Shown piece after piece: positions 34,421 through 42,032 of a stretch of 49,710 nt of DNA. This stretch comes from Paludibacteraceae bacterium (GTDB taxonomy: Bacteria; Bacteroidota; Bacteroidia; Bacteroidales; Paludibacteraceae), in the NCBI GenBank assembly GCA_017625155.1, contig JAGALP010000001.1:1-49710 (forward strand), in the 5' to 3' direction. Every line of letters begins with the position of its first letter. The first letter of the stretch is position 1. The position numbers and the translations under genes were made by a program. The notes beneath the pieces were generated by a model, which saw only the letters and a list, made by a program, of their open reading frames with translations, ran no database searches and was not told where the DNA came from.

Positions 34421-35722
34421 TTATGGGTTATTAGAGGTGGTGACAGTTTTAGCATCCGCATGCTCATCGAGCGTAGTGAGCATAACAAATGGGCAGTCGG
34501 GGTACGCGCCAATCCATTTGTTGAAACGGATGATTATCTTATGCGGAATGAACAACAAATCGTGATACGGTTTCTGTAGGGCTTGCGCAATCGTGTAGAG
34601 TTCACGTTTGTCCGAGCCAGAGTTGTTCATCTGCGACTTACCAGGCACCGAACCGACAAGGTTGGAGTGCACACGGAGTGTAAAGCAGACCATATTGACA
34701 GCCTCTTGGATGTCAGATTCCCAATCCCCACCCTCTTTGCTATTGTCAATCTTGTGGATGACCACATCATGCTGCTCCTTGCCATCAGGCGTGACATAGA
34801 AAGTGCTGAACCATACCTTACCCGCATTCTCTGCTCCGGTGAGGAACTCGATGATACGCGCTTTCTCCTCAGAAACGCGCTTCTGCATATCTACGCGGTT
34901 GGTGATACCCTCCGCCTTGAATATGCCATCCCAGTACTTATCAGATACCTCTATTTGGTATTTGATAGGAGCAGAGTTCTCAAGCTTCGCCTTTTTAGCA
35001 GTCGCGATAAGTTGTTTGATGTCGTACCATTTCGACCGAAACAAAGAAGCGTAGTGCGGTATGGGATAATAGGTGCTATCAGCAGTAGGCACTTTCGTTA
35101 GAATGGCAAACTTAGCAGGAGCATTATTGCTCGCTACGCGTGTTTGCAGATCGCGCCATGGTTGCGAAGGATTGAGCAAAGGTATATGCTCGATGTCGCT
35201 TGCCTGAACTACCTTACGCCAGTTTGCGTAAAGTACTTCACGAATACAGCCGTGTTCGTCGGCAGGCGTAAATCGGCAATAAGCAGCCTCCTTGCGGATG
35301 ACCTGCACGATTTTCTTGCGGTCACTATCGAGCACGAGCATAGTGATACACCATCCGAAGTGCTTGAAATCTTGGCAGACCCCAAGGAAATAGCTTGAGA
35401 GGTCGTTATCCAAGCAGAAGTCCTCAATGTCCTCTTTGACTTGAGCCGTACATGCGCTGGTTTGATACATCAGACCTGCGCCATAGCAAACTTCTGCGTT
35501 GAAAAGTTGACAGGTAGAGAGCGTCTCGTCTGCCTCAATCTTTTGCAAGACCTCGAAAGGCATAAGGTTATCCGCACCCCATGGGATATAGGAGGTGTGG
35601 TCGTCCACAATGATAGGATTGAGGTTTTCGTCTTCGCGAAACACCTTCGTACTATCTGAATGAAAGATGGCACGAGCCCGAAGCTCGGGGACAATAGCAA
35701 TAGAATCAAAAGAAAAATCCAT
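34421..35722 (-). CDS. Phage portal protein
   Basis: 433-aa protein forming the dodecameric entry ring of the capsid in this kind of phage. Recognisable features are the N-terminal SYIPWGADNLMPFEVLQKIEADETLSTCQLF segment, a helical wing, and a C-terminal region (VNMVCFTLRVHSNLVGSVPGKSQMNNSGSDKRELYTIAQALQKPYHDLLFIPHKIIIRFNKW) matching portals of Bacteroidota phages. It heads the packaging operon; the promoter-like site at 35,743 precedes it. Confidence 0.8.
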   Translation of the reverse strand: MDFSFDSIAIVPELRARAIFHSDSTKVFREDENLNPIIVDDHTSYIPWGADNLMPFEVLQKIEADETLSTCQLFNAEVCYGAGLMYQTSACTAQVKEDIEDFCLDNDLSSYFLGVCQDFKHFGWCITMLVLDSDRKKIVQVIRKEAAYCRFTPADEHGCIREVLYANWRKVVQASDIEHIPLLNPSQPWRDLQTRVASNNAPAKFAILTKVPTADSTYYPIPHYASLFRSKWYDIKQLIATAKKAKLENSAPIKYQIEVSDKYWDGIFKAEGITNRVDMQKRVSEEKARIIEFLTGAENAGKVWFSTFYVTPDGKEQHDVVIHKIDNSKEGGDWESDIQEAVNMVCFTLRVHSNLVGSVPGKSQMNNSGSDKRELYTIAQALQKPYHDLLFIPHKIIIRFNKWIGAYPDCPFVMLTTLDEHADAKTVTTSNNP

Positions 35723-35774
35723 ACCTTCAGCATTTTATACTGCAAAGGTACGGATTTTATAGGAGAGAGTAAAA
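35722..35774 (-). promoter_or_regulatory. Phage promoter with inverted repeat at the portal start codon
   Basis: Minus strand: TTTT (35,771-35,774), 20 nt, TACCTTTG (35,743-35,750). The -7 arm TGCAAAGGTA (35,741-35,750, plus strand) pairs imperfectly with TACCTTCAGCA (35,722-35,732), which abuts and shares one base with the start codon (35,720-35,722). Confidence 0.6.
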
Positions 35775-35780
35775 GACGAA

Positions 35781-36071
35781 TTAGCAGAGTATTTGAATAC
35801 TCAAAGCACTTTCGATTTTGGCAATAGTTTCGATGGAAAGATTCTCTTGCCCGCGAAGCACTTTAGAGATATACTGCTGGCTACATCCCATTTTGTCAGC
35901 CAATTGGGTTTGACTGAGATGGAGTTCTTCCATCTTGTCAAGCATCTTCATTGCGATGCTTTGTGAATAACGGAGCCAATTTTTGTTTGCTTGGCGCCGT
36001 TCAGCATTTTCGCGCCAACGCGATGGCGTAGGCGACTGGTACTGCTGAAGCCTTGAAACAACATTTGACAT
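35781..36071 (-). CDS. Xre-family helix-turn-helix regulator, antitoxin-like
   Basis: 96-aa protein with a C-terminal Cro/CI-type domain: LDKMEELHLSQTQLADKMGCSQQYISKVLRGQENLSIETIAKIESAL (about residues 43-90). The N-terminal extension (SRWRENAERRQANKNWLRYSQSIA) is basic. It follows the 182-aa gene by 11 nt. This order, partner first then Xre regulator, is common in HigBA-type modules. It may repress the module through the palindrome at 36,683-36,700. It is also the only Xre-type regulator seen in the island. Confidence 0.8.
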   Translation of the reverse strand: MSNVVSRLQQYQSPTPSRWRENAERRQANKNWLRYSQSIAMKMLDKMEELHLSQTQLADKMGCSQQYISKVLRGQENLSIETIAKIESALSIQILC

Positions 36072-36082
36072 AGTTCTTAATT

Positions 36083-36631
36083 TTATAATTCCTTCAGATA
36101 ATCTTGGAAAGCATCCTCGTCAATCACATTATTAGCTATTAAGAATTGACGAACTTTCTCCATATTTTGCAATTCGCGTAATGTATGCTCACGCTCCTGC
36201 ATTTTAGCTGTTAATTTTATAGCACCGCCAGTAATAATATATTTCCCTGGCTCTAATTTAATAGCATATATTCTTAGCCATGATGCGTGATGAGGACGAT
36301 TGTGAATACGCGCCTTCTCTTTACTCAACAATTTCTCATCAATTCGACTATTTTCTAAGGGTCGAAACAACTTATCTAAATCTGCATCAGGTGATATATC
36401 CAATATCAAACATTCCAATTTGTCGCTATCTTCTATTGTATCATAGACAGCATCATCTACATCAGTAATCTTAAAATATGACACCAAATCATCAATATTC
36501 GCTTTGAAGAACTCTCGCAACCATAGTACATCGTTCCACTGGTTAAATACTGCATCCAAAGCATTATCCTCTGCTCCGTCATATCGAACCGCCCACAAGC
36601 GACCATCTTCTGTAATCAAATCAAATGTCAT
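36083..36631 (-). CDS. Partner of the Xre regulator, putative toxin-like protein
   Basis: 182-aa protein: the acidic N-terminal half (WNDVLWLREFFKANIDDLVSYF...LDKLFRPLENSRIDEKLLSKEKARIHN) is followed by HHASWLRIYAIKLEPGKYIITGGAIKLTAKMQEREHT and a helical C-terminus. The last motif is shared by Bacteroidota proteins encoded before Xre regulators, which suggests a toxin-antitoxin-like pair. The toxic activity is not shown by the sequence. Its promoter carries a palindrome over the -33 element, consistent with self-repression. Confidence 0.5.
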   Translation of the reverse strand: MTFDLITEDGRLWAVRYDGAEDNALDAVFNQWNDVLWLREFFKANIDDLVSYFKITDVDDAVYDTIEDSDKLECLILDISPDADLDKLFRPLENSRIDEKLLSKEKARIHNRPHHASWLRIYAIKLEPGKYIITGGAIKLTAKMQEREHTLRELQNMEKVRQFLIANNVIDEDAFQDYLKEL

Positions 36632-36656
36632 AATAGTGATGTATTAAATTTCGCTG

Positions 36657-36700
36657 CAAAGATAATGCTTTTTTTTGACATATACAACTTATAGGTTGTA
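36657..36700 (-). promoter_or_regulatory. Promoter and operator of the Xre module
   Basis: Minus strand -33 GTTG (36,685-36,688), 20 nt, TATCTTTG (36,657-36,664). The palindrome TACAAC-TTATAG-GTTGTA (36,683-36,700) covers the -33 element, the expected place for an Xre repressor operator. Confidence 0.6.
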
Positions 36701-36771
36701 AAAAGTGCATTTTTTTTACTTTTTTAACAAAAAATGCAGATCTAATAGAAAATTCAGCAATCAATAGCCCC

Positions 36772-37327
36772 ACCGGAGGTAGATGTTCCAATCAATGGGC
36801 AGTACATTGCAGGCACGTCCGCAGGAGCCACCGGAGGTATACTCAAACGTACTCCCCCGCCGAGTGTAGGCGAAACCACCGGAGGTATACACCCCATGCC
36901 GTCAGGCATAAACATCTTTTCCCCGCCGGAGGTAAACATCCCAAAAGCACCGCAGGTAGATGTCAGCACCGCAGGTAAACACCGCCCCGCGAGGACGGAA
37001 GACCGTAGGTAAACAACCCAAAGCACCGCAGGTAAACATCTCTGCCCCACCGGAGGTAAATGTCCCCTACTCTTGGGCGGAATAATGCAGGCACATCCGC
37101 AGGAGCCACCGGAGGTATACTCAAACCCACACCCGCCGTGGAGGCGATAGCACCGCAGGTATACACCCAAGCACCGCAGGTTAACATCTCTGCCCCACCG
37201 GAGGTAAATGTCCCAATTCTTGGGCGGGTATTGCAGGCACGTCCGCAGGAGCCACCGGAGGTATACTCAAACCCACACCCGCCGTGGAGGCAATAGCACC
37301 GCAGGTATACACCCAAGCACCGCAGGT
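36772..37327. repeat. GC-rich array B of ACCG(G/C)AGGT motifs
   Basis: About sixteen copies (one GCCGGAGGT, one ACCGTAGGT variant) at 36772, 36830, 36878, 36925, 36949, 36968, 37002, 37025, 37049, 37108, 37152, 37173, 37197, 37254, 37298 and 37319, all in the same orientation as array A. The block TGCAGGCAC(G/A)TCCGCAGGAG plus motif occurs three times, and ACCGCCCCGCGAGGACGGAA plus ACCGTAGGT is shared with the end of array A. It fills the space between the 76-aa gene and the Xre module. The AT-rich 36,701-36,771 holds nothing recognised. Confidence 0.9.
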
Positions 37328-37333
37328 AAACAC

Positions 37334-37564
37334 CTACATGAACACCTCTAAGCCATTTATGCGGATGATACAGCAGTCGCGTATCGTTCGTAGCTGATTA
37401 GAGGTGAGCAATTTGATCGTACGCGTTCCCGCGTAAAAGTTGTATTTCAAAGAAATACAGTTCCTGAGTTGGATAATCGAACCATCGGACTTCCAAACAT
37501 CAAGATCAATGGCGTCGGGACGCGCCATCATGGCTTGTGCAGTTGATAAATGGATAGCTTGCAT
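37334..37564 (-). CDS. Small conserved phage protein of unknown function
   Basis: 76-aa protein (MQAIHLSTAQAMMARPDAIDLDVWKSDGSIIQLRNCISLKYNFYAGTRTIKLL..., ending GLEVFM), probably beta-rich. It is the last gene of the capsid operon, 5 nt after the PLD-like gene, and array B begins 6 nt beyond its stop codon. Not recognised. Confidence 0.6.
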   Translation of the reverse strand: MQAIHLSTAQAMMARPDAIDLDVWKSDGSIIQLRNCISLKYNFYAGTRTIKLLTSNQLRTIRDCCIIRINGLEVFM

Positions 37565-37569
37565 AGCAG

Positions 37570-38091
37570 TTAGGCATTTTCAATTTTGGATTGGAATAAT
37601 TCGGATAGCGGCACAGAATGGTTTTCAATAATGTCTTGCACATCGGCAAGCAAAGTACTGAAAACTTGAGGCGATGTAGTTACCACAGCGGATTCCATAC
37701 GATTACCTCGCGTAAGGTTTTGTGAAGTGATGATGGTTGCCACGCGGCCGTCGTCACTTTGAATGAGTATCACCTTGCTATGGTTGTCTGCAAGGTAAGT
37801 ATGCTCAATGACCTGCGTGAGGAACGACCATAGACGGAGGGTTTTGTTGGTCGCCTTGAAGTCGAGGATAAGATGAATCGTATTCACTTTCCCCGACTTC
37901 TCAATGAAATACAGGCGACGCAAAAACTCCTCCGAAATGGAGAACGATGTCTGCCAAATGGTGCTCTTACCAAATTGGGAGAGCACCCACTCTATGACAT
38001 CGGCTACCTGAAGGACATTCGTTAGGTAACTTTGAAGCGGGTGCTCTGCAAGTGGCTTGAGGTAGTCTTCAAGTTGAACGCCCCGCCTCAT
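37570..38091 (-). CDS. PLD-like (HKD) domain protein in the capsid operon
   Basis: 173-aa protein with one phospholipase D-like half: HSKVILIQSDD (His104, Lys106) followed by TSQNLTRGNRMESAVV, the usual GSxN-like segment of an HKD nuclease or lipase. A single motif means it would have to dimerise to be active, as Nuc-type enzymes do. Expected target is DNA or a phosphodiester, not determined. It overlaps the 187-aa upstream gene by 4 nt and sits two genes after a phosphoribosyltransferase. Confidence 0.7.
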   Translation of the reverse strand: MRRGVQLEDYLKPLAEHPLQSYLTNVLQVADVIEWVLSQFGKSTIWQTSFSISEEFLRRLYFIEKSGKVNTIHLILDFKATNKTLRLWSFLTQVIEHTYLADNHSKVILIQSDDGRVATIITSQNLTRGNRMESAVVTTSPQVFSTLLADVQDIIENHSVPLSELFQSKIENA

Positions 38092-38651
38092 TCAGCAGCC
38101 TCTTTTCCGTAGGAATCATACGCTTTCCAATTAGCATGGTAGCGTTTATCCAACTCGATGAGTTCTTTGAGGAAAGGATAGCGTTCAGAATCTGGGCACG
38201 TAGTATTCGCGGTGCTCAAAACTACGAGCTTAGCGTGAAGCGCTCGCATTTTCTGTATGAGAGGCAAGTTCTCCTCATAGAGGGCTTGTATCTCCTGAGG
38301 CAACGCGTCGTGGTCAGTTCGCTTACCTTTCTTGAACTCATCATTCGCTTTCTTCTTATCCGCTTTGGTTTTGGTAGGCATATCGAGGTGATTCTTCTCC
38401 ACGATAGCATTCACCTGAGCTTGCATCTCAAGAACTTCAGCATGAGTGACCGATTGCAAGCGATAACCAAGGTACTTACGGAGTTGGTACTCAATATCAG
38501 CAGCGTGACGCTTGAGGTTAGCTGTGATATTGCGGTGCATAATCGCGTTACACGATAGTTTAAGCAGATATAGCGCACCCTGCTCAAGGTCGCGCTCTTC
38601 AGCAGGAGTATCTAACCACTGCTGAATGTCTTTAGTTAGTTTCTCATCCAT
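38088..38651 (-). CDS. Helical phage protein of unknown function
   Basis: 187-aa protein from the ATG at 38,651 (MDEKLTKDIQQWLDTPAEERDLEQGALYLLKL). It starts one nt after the phosphoribosyltransferase stop codon. Mostly helical, with a Lys-rich central stretch (PTKTKADKKKANDEFKKGKR). The repeating pattern EERDLEQGALYLLKLSCNAIMHRNI is known to me only from Bacteroidota prophages. Possible structural or regulatory role; unresolved. Confidence 0.6.
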   Translation of the reverse strand: MDEKLTKDIQQWLDTPAEERDLEQGALYLLKLSCNAIMHRNITANLKRHAADIEYQLRKYLGYRLQSVTHAEVLEMQAQVNAIVEKNHLDMPTKTKADKKKANDEFKKGKRTDHDALPQEIQALYEENLPLIQKMRALHAKLVVLSTANTTCPDSERYPFLKELIELDKRYHANWKAYDSYGKEAAE

Positions 38652-38652
38652 A

Positions 38653-39273
38653 TTACATATTGTTATTGATACCGACAAAGAACACGAGGTTTTTGCCGAG
38701 TGGTTGAAGGAGGTTCTTCATCGAATTGATGGTAGAACCAGTAGTTACAAAATCATCGAAGACTATGAGGTTGGGTTCCTTAGGAAGCACTCCCAGGTCA
38801 TACACAGCGTTCACGCGCTCTTTTGACTTTGCGTGTGCTACATCCTCATAATAAGGGATAGATAGATTTTGAGCAATCTTGGCTGTAACGGAGCATGCGA
38901 AGTTATTCACCAAGTGTCGGCGACGTGGCGTTGTACAAATCGCCCAATGCCCTTGCGATAGGTAACTACCCAGCACACGAGAGATGACATCGGACATCTT
39001 CGTGGCAAAGAGTTCTACCATTCGCTCATCTGATTTAATGTCGGTTAGGAGTTTACCTTTGACCGACTTCTTCCAAAGCGAGATGACGGGTATTCCGACA
39101 TGAGAGGTGAGCGCAATGCGTTCTACCGACAGATCGCAACGCGCTGCTGTGTCAGCATCCTTATGCCAAGACTTGCGTTTATTCTCCGCGAAGATATCCG
39201 ATTTAGATGCAGAATCAGCGGGCAGTTTTGCTTGCCCGCTAATTCCTAAATCCGATGGCGTGAATAAACTCAT
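38653..39273 (-). CDS. Phosphoribosyltransferase-fold protein (ComF-like) in the capsid operon
   Basis: 206-aa protein with a type I phosphoribosyltransferase PRPP loop, NLIVFDDFVTTGSTINSM (about residues 168-185), preceded by strands typical of the fold (WAICTTPRRRHLVNNFACSVTAKIA). ComF-like proteins use this loop in competence or nucleotide salvage; here the substrate is unknown. It lies between the 188-aa structural-like gene (4-nt overlap) and a helical phage protein, so it is a phage gene, not host salvage. Confidence 0.8.
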   Translation of the reverse strand: MSLFTPSDLGISGQAKLPADSASKSDIFAENKRKSWHKDADTAARCDLSVERIALTSHVGIPVISLWKKSVKGKLLTDIKSDERMVELFATKMSDVISRVLGSYLSQGHWAICTTPRRRHLVNNFACSVTAKIAQNLSIPYYEDVAHAKSKERVNAVYDLGVLPKEPNLIVFDDFVTTGSTINSMKNLLQPLGKNLVFFVGINNNM

Positions 39274-39836
39274 GCTTCAGCCTCATTGATTGTACCCTCA
39301 TCGGTTACAATCTCGCCCTCATAGAAAGGAGCTGGAACCACATCGGTTGCCTCGGCATTGATAGTGGTAGAGGTTGTACCCGTTGCACCTTGACCTAGGT
39401 CTTGTGCCACAGTGGCTTTGGTATTCCACATATCAGAGCCAATAACGCGGTACTTGCCTTTCATGTCCTCTACCAAGAACACGTTGTCGGTGTTATTGAT
39501 ATAGGCAGCAGCAGCCGTTGCCTCCTCACCTACAGCAGGGTGAACCGCAGTAAGCTTGTTGAGTTGGGTTTGGCTTGGTACCTCACCTTGCGCCTCTGAG
39601 GTTACTTGGCACTTATCAGGCAGCACATCAATGTGCTTCCAAGTGGCATCAGCCGCCAATACGAAAGAGCCCGTATATACAGCAGAAGTTGCACGACCCA
39701 ACTCATCTTTGGGAAGGGTTGGCCACTTCACAATCTGTGACTTGGCGATGTAGTAAATGCGGCGTTTAATACCAGGCAATTCGGGTGTACCTTGACACCA
39801 CGAAATGGATTTTTGAAGATTTACACAGGTTGACAT
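39270..39836 (-). CDS. Phage structural-like protein downstream of the capsid gene
   Basis: 188-aa protein: ELPGIKRRIYYIAKSQIVKWPTLP at the start, then beta-rich sequence (NVFLVEDMKGKYRVIGSD...ATVAQDLGQGATG) and an acidic tail ending EGTINEAEA. It resembles the 143-aa protein at 42,033-42,461 in layout (LPGIK.IYY near the start and a D.(N/K)G..YVIG element later). Tail-tube-like or capsid decoration roles are possible. It follows the major capsid gene after a hairpin at 39,861-39,888. Confidence 0.6.
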   Translation of the reverse strand: MSTCVNLQKSISWCQGTPELPGIKRRIYYIAKSQIVKWPTLPKDELGRATSAVYTGSFVLAADATWKHIDVLPDKCQVTSEAQGEVPSQTQLNKLTAVHPAVGEEATAAAAYINNTDNVFLVEDMKGKYRVIGSDMWNTKATVAQDLGQGATGTTSTTINAEATDVVPAPFYEGEIVTDEGTINEAEA

Positions 39837-39860
39837 AGTATATAAGTTTTGGAAGTTGTG

Positions 39861-39888
39861 ACAAAACTCCGCCCCCTAAGGGGCAGAG
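39861..39888 (-). terminator. Hairpin after the capsid gene, partial terminator
   Basis: Minus strand CTCTGCCCC-TTA(G)-GGGGCGGAG followed by TTTTGT, immediately past the major capsid stop codon. It may lower expression of the downstream genes relative to capsid, or be an RNA-processing end. Confidence 0.6.
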
Positions 39889-39894
39889 CGTGGT

Positions 39895-40878
39895 TTAATC
39901 CTTGCCAGCAGTGGTTGCCTCGCTTGCCAACTCAATTACTTTGAAGCGGCGTTTGTCGATAGACTCGAATTGTACGCCAAAGAACATGGTGGCAATGTAC
40001 GAAAGGATGAATGGATCAAATTCCTTGACCATAACGGTCTCCGCATCGGACATTTGGTCGTAGCCCACCAACATGTTGCTCTTAGGGCAGATGTGGATGA
40101 ACTTACTATCCAACTTGTTGTAGAGCGGAATGATGTGCAGACGGTTGTTTGAACCCTCTACGCAAACTTGATCATACTTGTCGTTGTATGGCAAGCCCGC
40201 ATGGGTGAGGGCATACGCCTCGTTGTATTTGTCTGCGAAGTCTTGCGAGCAGAACATGAACACATCTTGCGCACGGAGGCGTGGATCAAGCGAGAAGAGG
40301 ATATCCTTAGCGACATCCACAGCGTTTTGACGCGTAATCGCCTCCGTAAGCTTGAGGTAGTTGCCTTTATCCGCAGAGATATTGCCAGCGGCAATCTCCT
40401 TGCTGGTGATGGTATCAAAGCCATCGAACAGGTCGGCAGTAGTGTCGCCAGATGGATTGCGAACACCCGACCAAATAGCATCGTTGAGATGCTCTGAGAG
40501 TGACTTACCGATAAGGGCAAGCACCTCTTTTGCAGTTGGGGTTTGCGCTAGACCATCACCCATAGTGGCACCAATAGCGCCAAGCAAAGTAGAGATTGCA
40601 GAGTTTGGATCGAACTTAGCAACTACCGAGCCAAAGTATGTTTCAAGGGTGCGGAAATTGAGGTTCAGATTGAAATCCGTGGAACGAGATGGTTTGTAAG
40701 GACCAAATTGCGCATCGCCGGACACAGCTGCCACAGACTCTTTGTAGCGAATGCCTGGGCGACCAGTCATGTACTTCAAAGTGTCCTGAATACCAATAAT
40801 TGGCAAGCGGAGCAAATCTTTGCGATACTTGTGAGCTGCCTCTTGATAAGCAGCCAAATCAAATTGAAGTTTTCCCAT
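39895..40878 (-). CDS. Major capsid protein (HK97-like fold)
   Basis: 327-aa protein with sequence features of Bacteroides phage capsid proteins: an N-terminal QEAAHKYRKDLLRLPIIGIQDTLKYMTGRPGIRYKESV region, a central helical spine (ISTLLGAIGATMGDGLAQTPTAKEVLALIGKSL), an A-domain pattern near the end (SDAETVMVKEFDPFILSYIATMFFGVQFESIDKRRFKVIELA). The start ATG is 40,878 (MGKLQFDL); a longer frame would need TTG. It follows the protease/scaffold gene by 24 nt. Confidence 0.8.
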   Translation of the reverse strand: MGKLQFDLAAYQEAAHKYRKDLLRLPIIGIQDTLKYMTGRPGIRYKESVAAVSGDAQFGPYKPSRSTDFNLNLNFRTLETYFGSVVAKFDPNSAISTLLGAIGATMGDGLAQTPTAKEVLALIGKSLSEHLNDAIWSGVRNPSGDTTADLFDGFDTITSKEIAAGNISADKGNYLKLTEAITRQNAVDVAKDILFSLDPRLRAQDVFMFCSQDFADKYNEAYALTHAGLPYNDKYDQVCVEGSNNRLHIIPLYNKLDSKFIHICPKSNMLVGYDQMSDAETVMVKEFDPFILSYIATMFFGVQFESIDKRRFKVIELASEATTAGKD

Positions 40879-40902
40879 ATATGTCAAAAATTTGTGGTTG
40901 GC

Positions 40903-41976
40903 TTAAGGAAGGCTATCAAACAGAGCACGAGCGGATTTAGAAGTTTCCATAAATTGGGTAACTTCATCCTTTGGCTCAGCAGATGGCTTGCCATTGTTAA
41001 CGACTTGGGAGGTCGCTGCTCCCGGTTGGTTTGCAAGCAACTTGGTTTGAGTGTCGAGACGCTCTTGTTGGTCAGCGATAGTCTTATCGCGAGCATCAAT
41101 CAATGCCTGTTGCTGTTGGAGTTGGTTTTGCAAATCTTTCAGTTGTTTGTCTTGGTTGGCAAACATCGCTTCTAGTGCATCGCACTGTGCTTCAGAAAGA
41201 GAGCAAACACCATCTTCAAAATGTAGCGCATCCGTAGCGAGTGCGGCTACAAGGAAAGGTAAGATCTTATTCATAGCATGTTTTGTTTGGGGTTGTTGTG
41301 CAGTTGGGGTTTTGAAGAATTGCGTAATCGCGGCAAGGAACTTAGAGAACTGCGTGCCTTGCTCATCTTGGATTTGGATTTGAGGGATAGGCATGCCTAC
41401 AGCTGCCATAGCAGAAGCAACTGCATCAGTAAGAACTGGTGCCTTATCCTCCTTCATAGAGGTAAGTTCGTCCACAAATCCCCACTCTAGCGCCTCTTGA
41501 GCAGAAAGCCAGCCACCGACTTTCATCAGATCAAGCAAGTCGGCTTGTTCTTTTCGGCATTTCTTCGCGTACATGGAAGCCACATTGGCATCCATCTTTT
41601 CGAGGTCAGATTTCATCTGCTCGAGCGAAGCAATCTCGGAGGAAAGTTGGTCGGCATTAAGCGAAGCCCATTGGCATACTGCGATAGAGCATTTGTGAGC
41701 AAGGTACATTGCATTCGCATCCATTGAGATGTGTTTAGCACCCAACGAAGCAATAGTAGCAGCTGAAGCATTCATTCCTACGAAATGAACGCTCACATTG
41801 CCGTGATTGCGAAACGAAGCAGCAATTGAGAGAGCAGTGGCAAGAGAACCACCGAGAGAATCAATGAGCACGGTGACAGGTTCGTCAGCATGCTTGGAAA
41901 GAACGTAATCGACATAGCCCTTGTCAAAGTCCATGCCGCCTACATACCCTTTCAGTTGAAGTGTGTACTTTTGCAT
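40903..41976 (-). CDS. ClpP-like head maturation protease with scaffold-like C-terminus
   Basis: 357-aa protein. Residues about 1-190 are a ClpP/S14-type serine protease: IDSLGGSLATALSIAASFRNHGN, the nucleophile block MNASAATIASLGA, and YLAHKCSIAV with the catalytic His. Residues 245-end (MNKILPFLVAALATDAL...QLKDLQNQLQQQQALIDARDKTIADQQERLDTQTKLL) form a coiled coil typical of scaffolding. A phage head protease fused to its scaffold is a known arrangement. It begins at 41,976 after a palindromic promoter; capsid follows. Confidence 0.85.
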   Translation of the reverse strand: MQKYTLQLKGYVGGMDFDKGYVDYVLSKHADEPVTVLIDSLGGSLATALSIAASFRNHGNVSVHFVGMNASAATIASLGAKHISMDANAMYLAHKCSIAVCQWASLNADQLSSEIASLEQMKSDLEKMDANVASMYAKKCRKEQADLLDLMKVGGWLSAQEALEWGFVDELTSMKEDKAPVLTDAVASAMAAVGMPIPQIQIQDEQGTQFSKFLAAITQFFKTPTAQQPQTKHAMNKILPFLVAALATDALHFEDGVCSLSEAQCDALEAMFANQDKQLKDLQNQLQQQQALIDARDKTIADQQERLDTQTKLLANQPGAATSQVVNNGKPSAEPKDEVTQFMETSKSARALFDSLP

Positions 41977-42027
41977 TGTTTTAAGAATTACAATGCAAAG
42001 GTACACTATTTATATCGTGCGCGAAAA
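41970..42027 (-). promoter_or_regulatory. Palindromic phage promoter over the protease start codon
   Basis: Minus strand: TTTT (42,024-42,027), 20 nt, TACCTTTG (41,996-42,003). The arm TTTGCATTGT (41,970-41,979) pairs perfectly with ACAATGCAAA (41,990-41,999). Extending outward to GTACCTTTGCATTGT versus GTACTTTTGCATTGT gives 15 bp with one mismatch. The start codon is in the left arm; the spacer is 10 nt. Confidence 0.7.
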
Positions 42028-42032
42028 GACTG

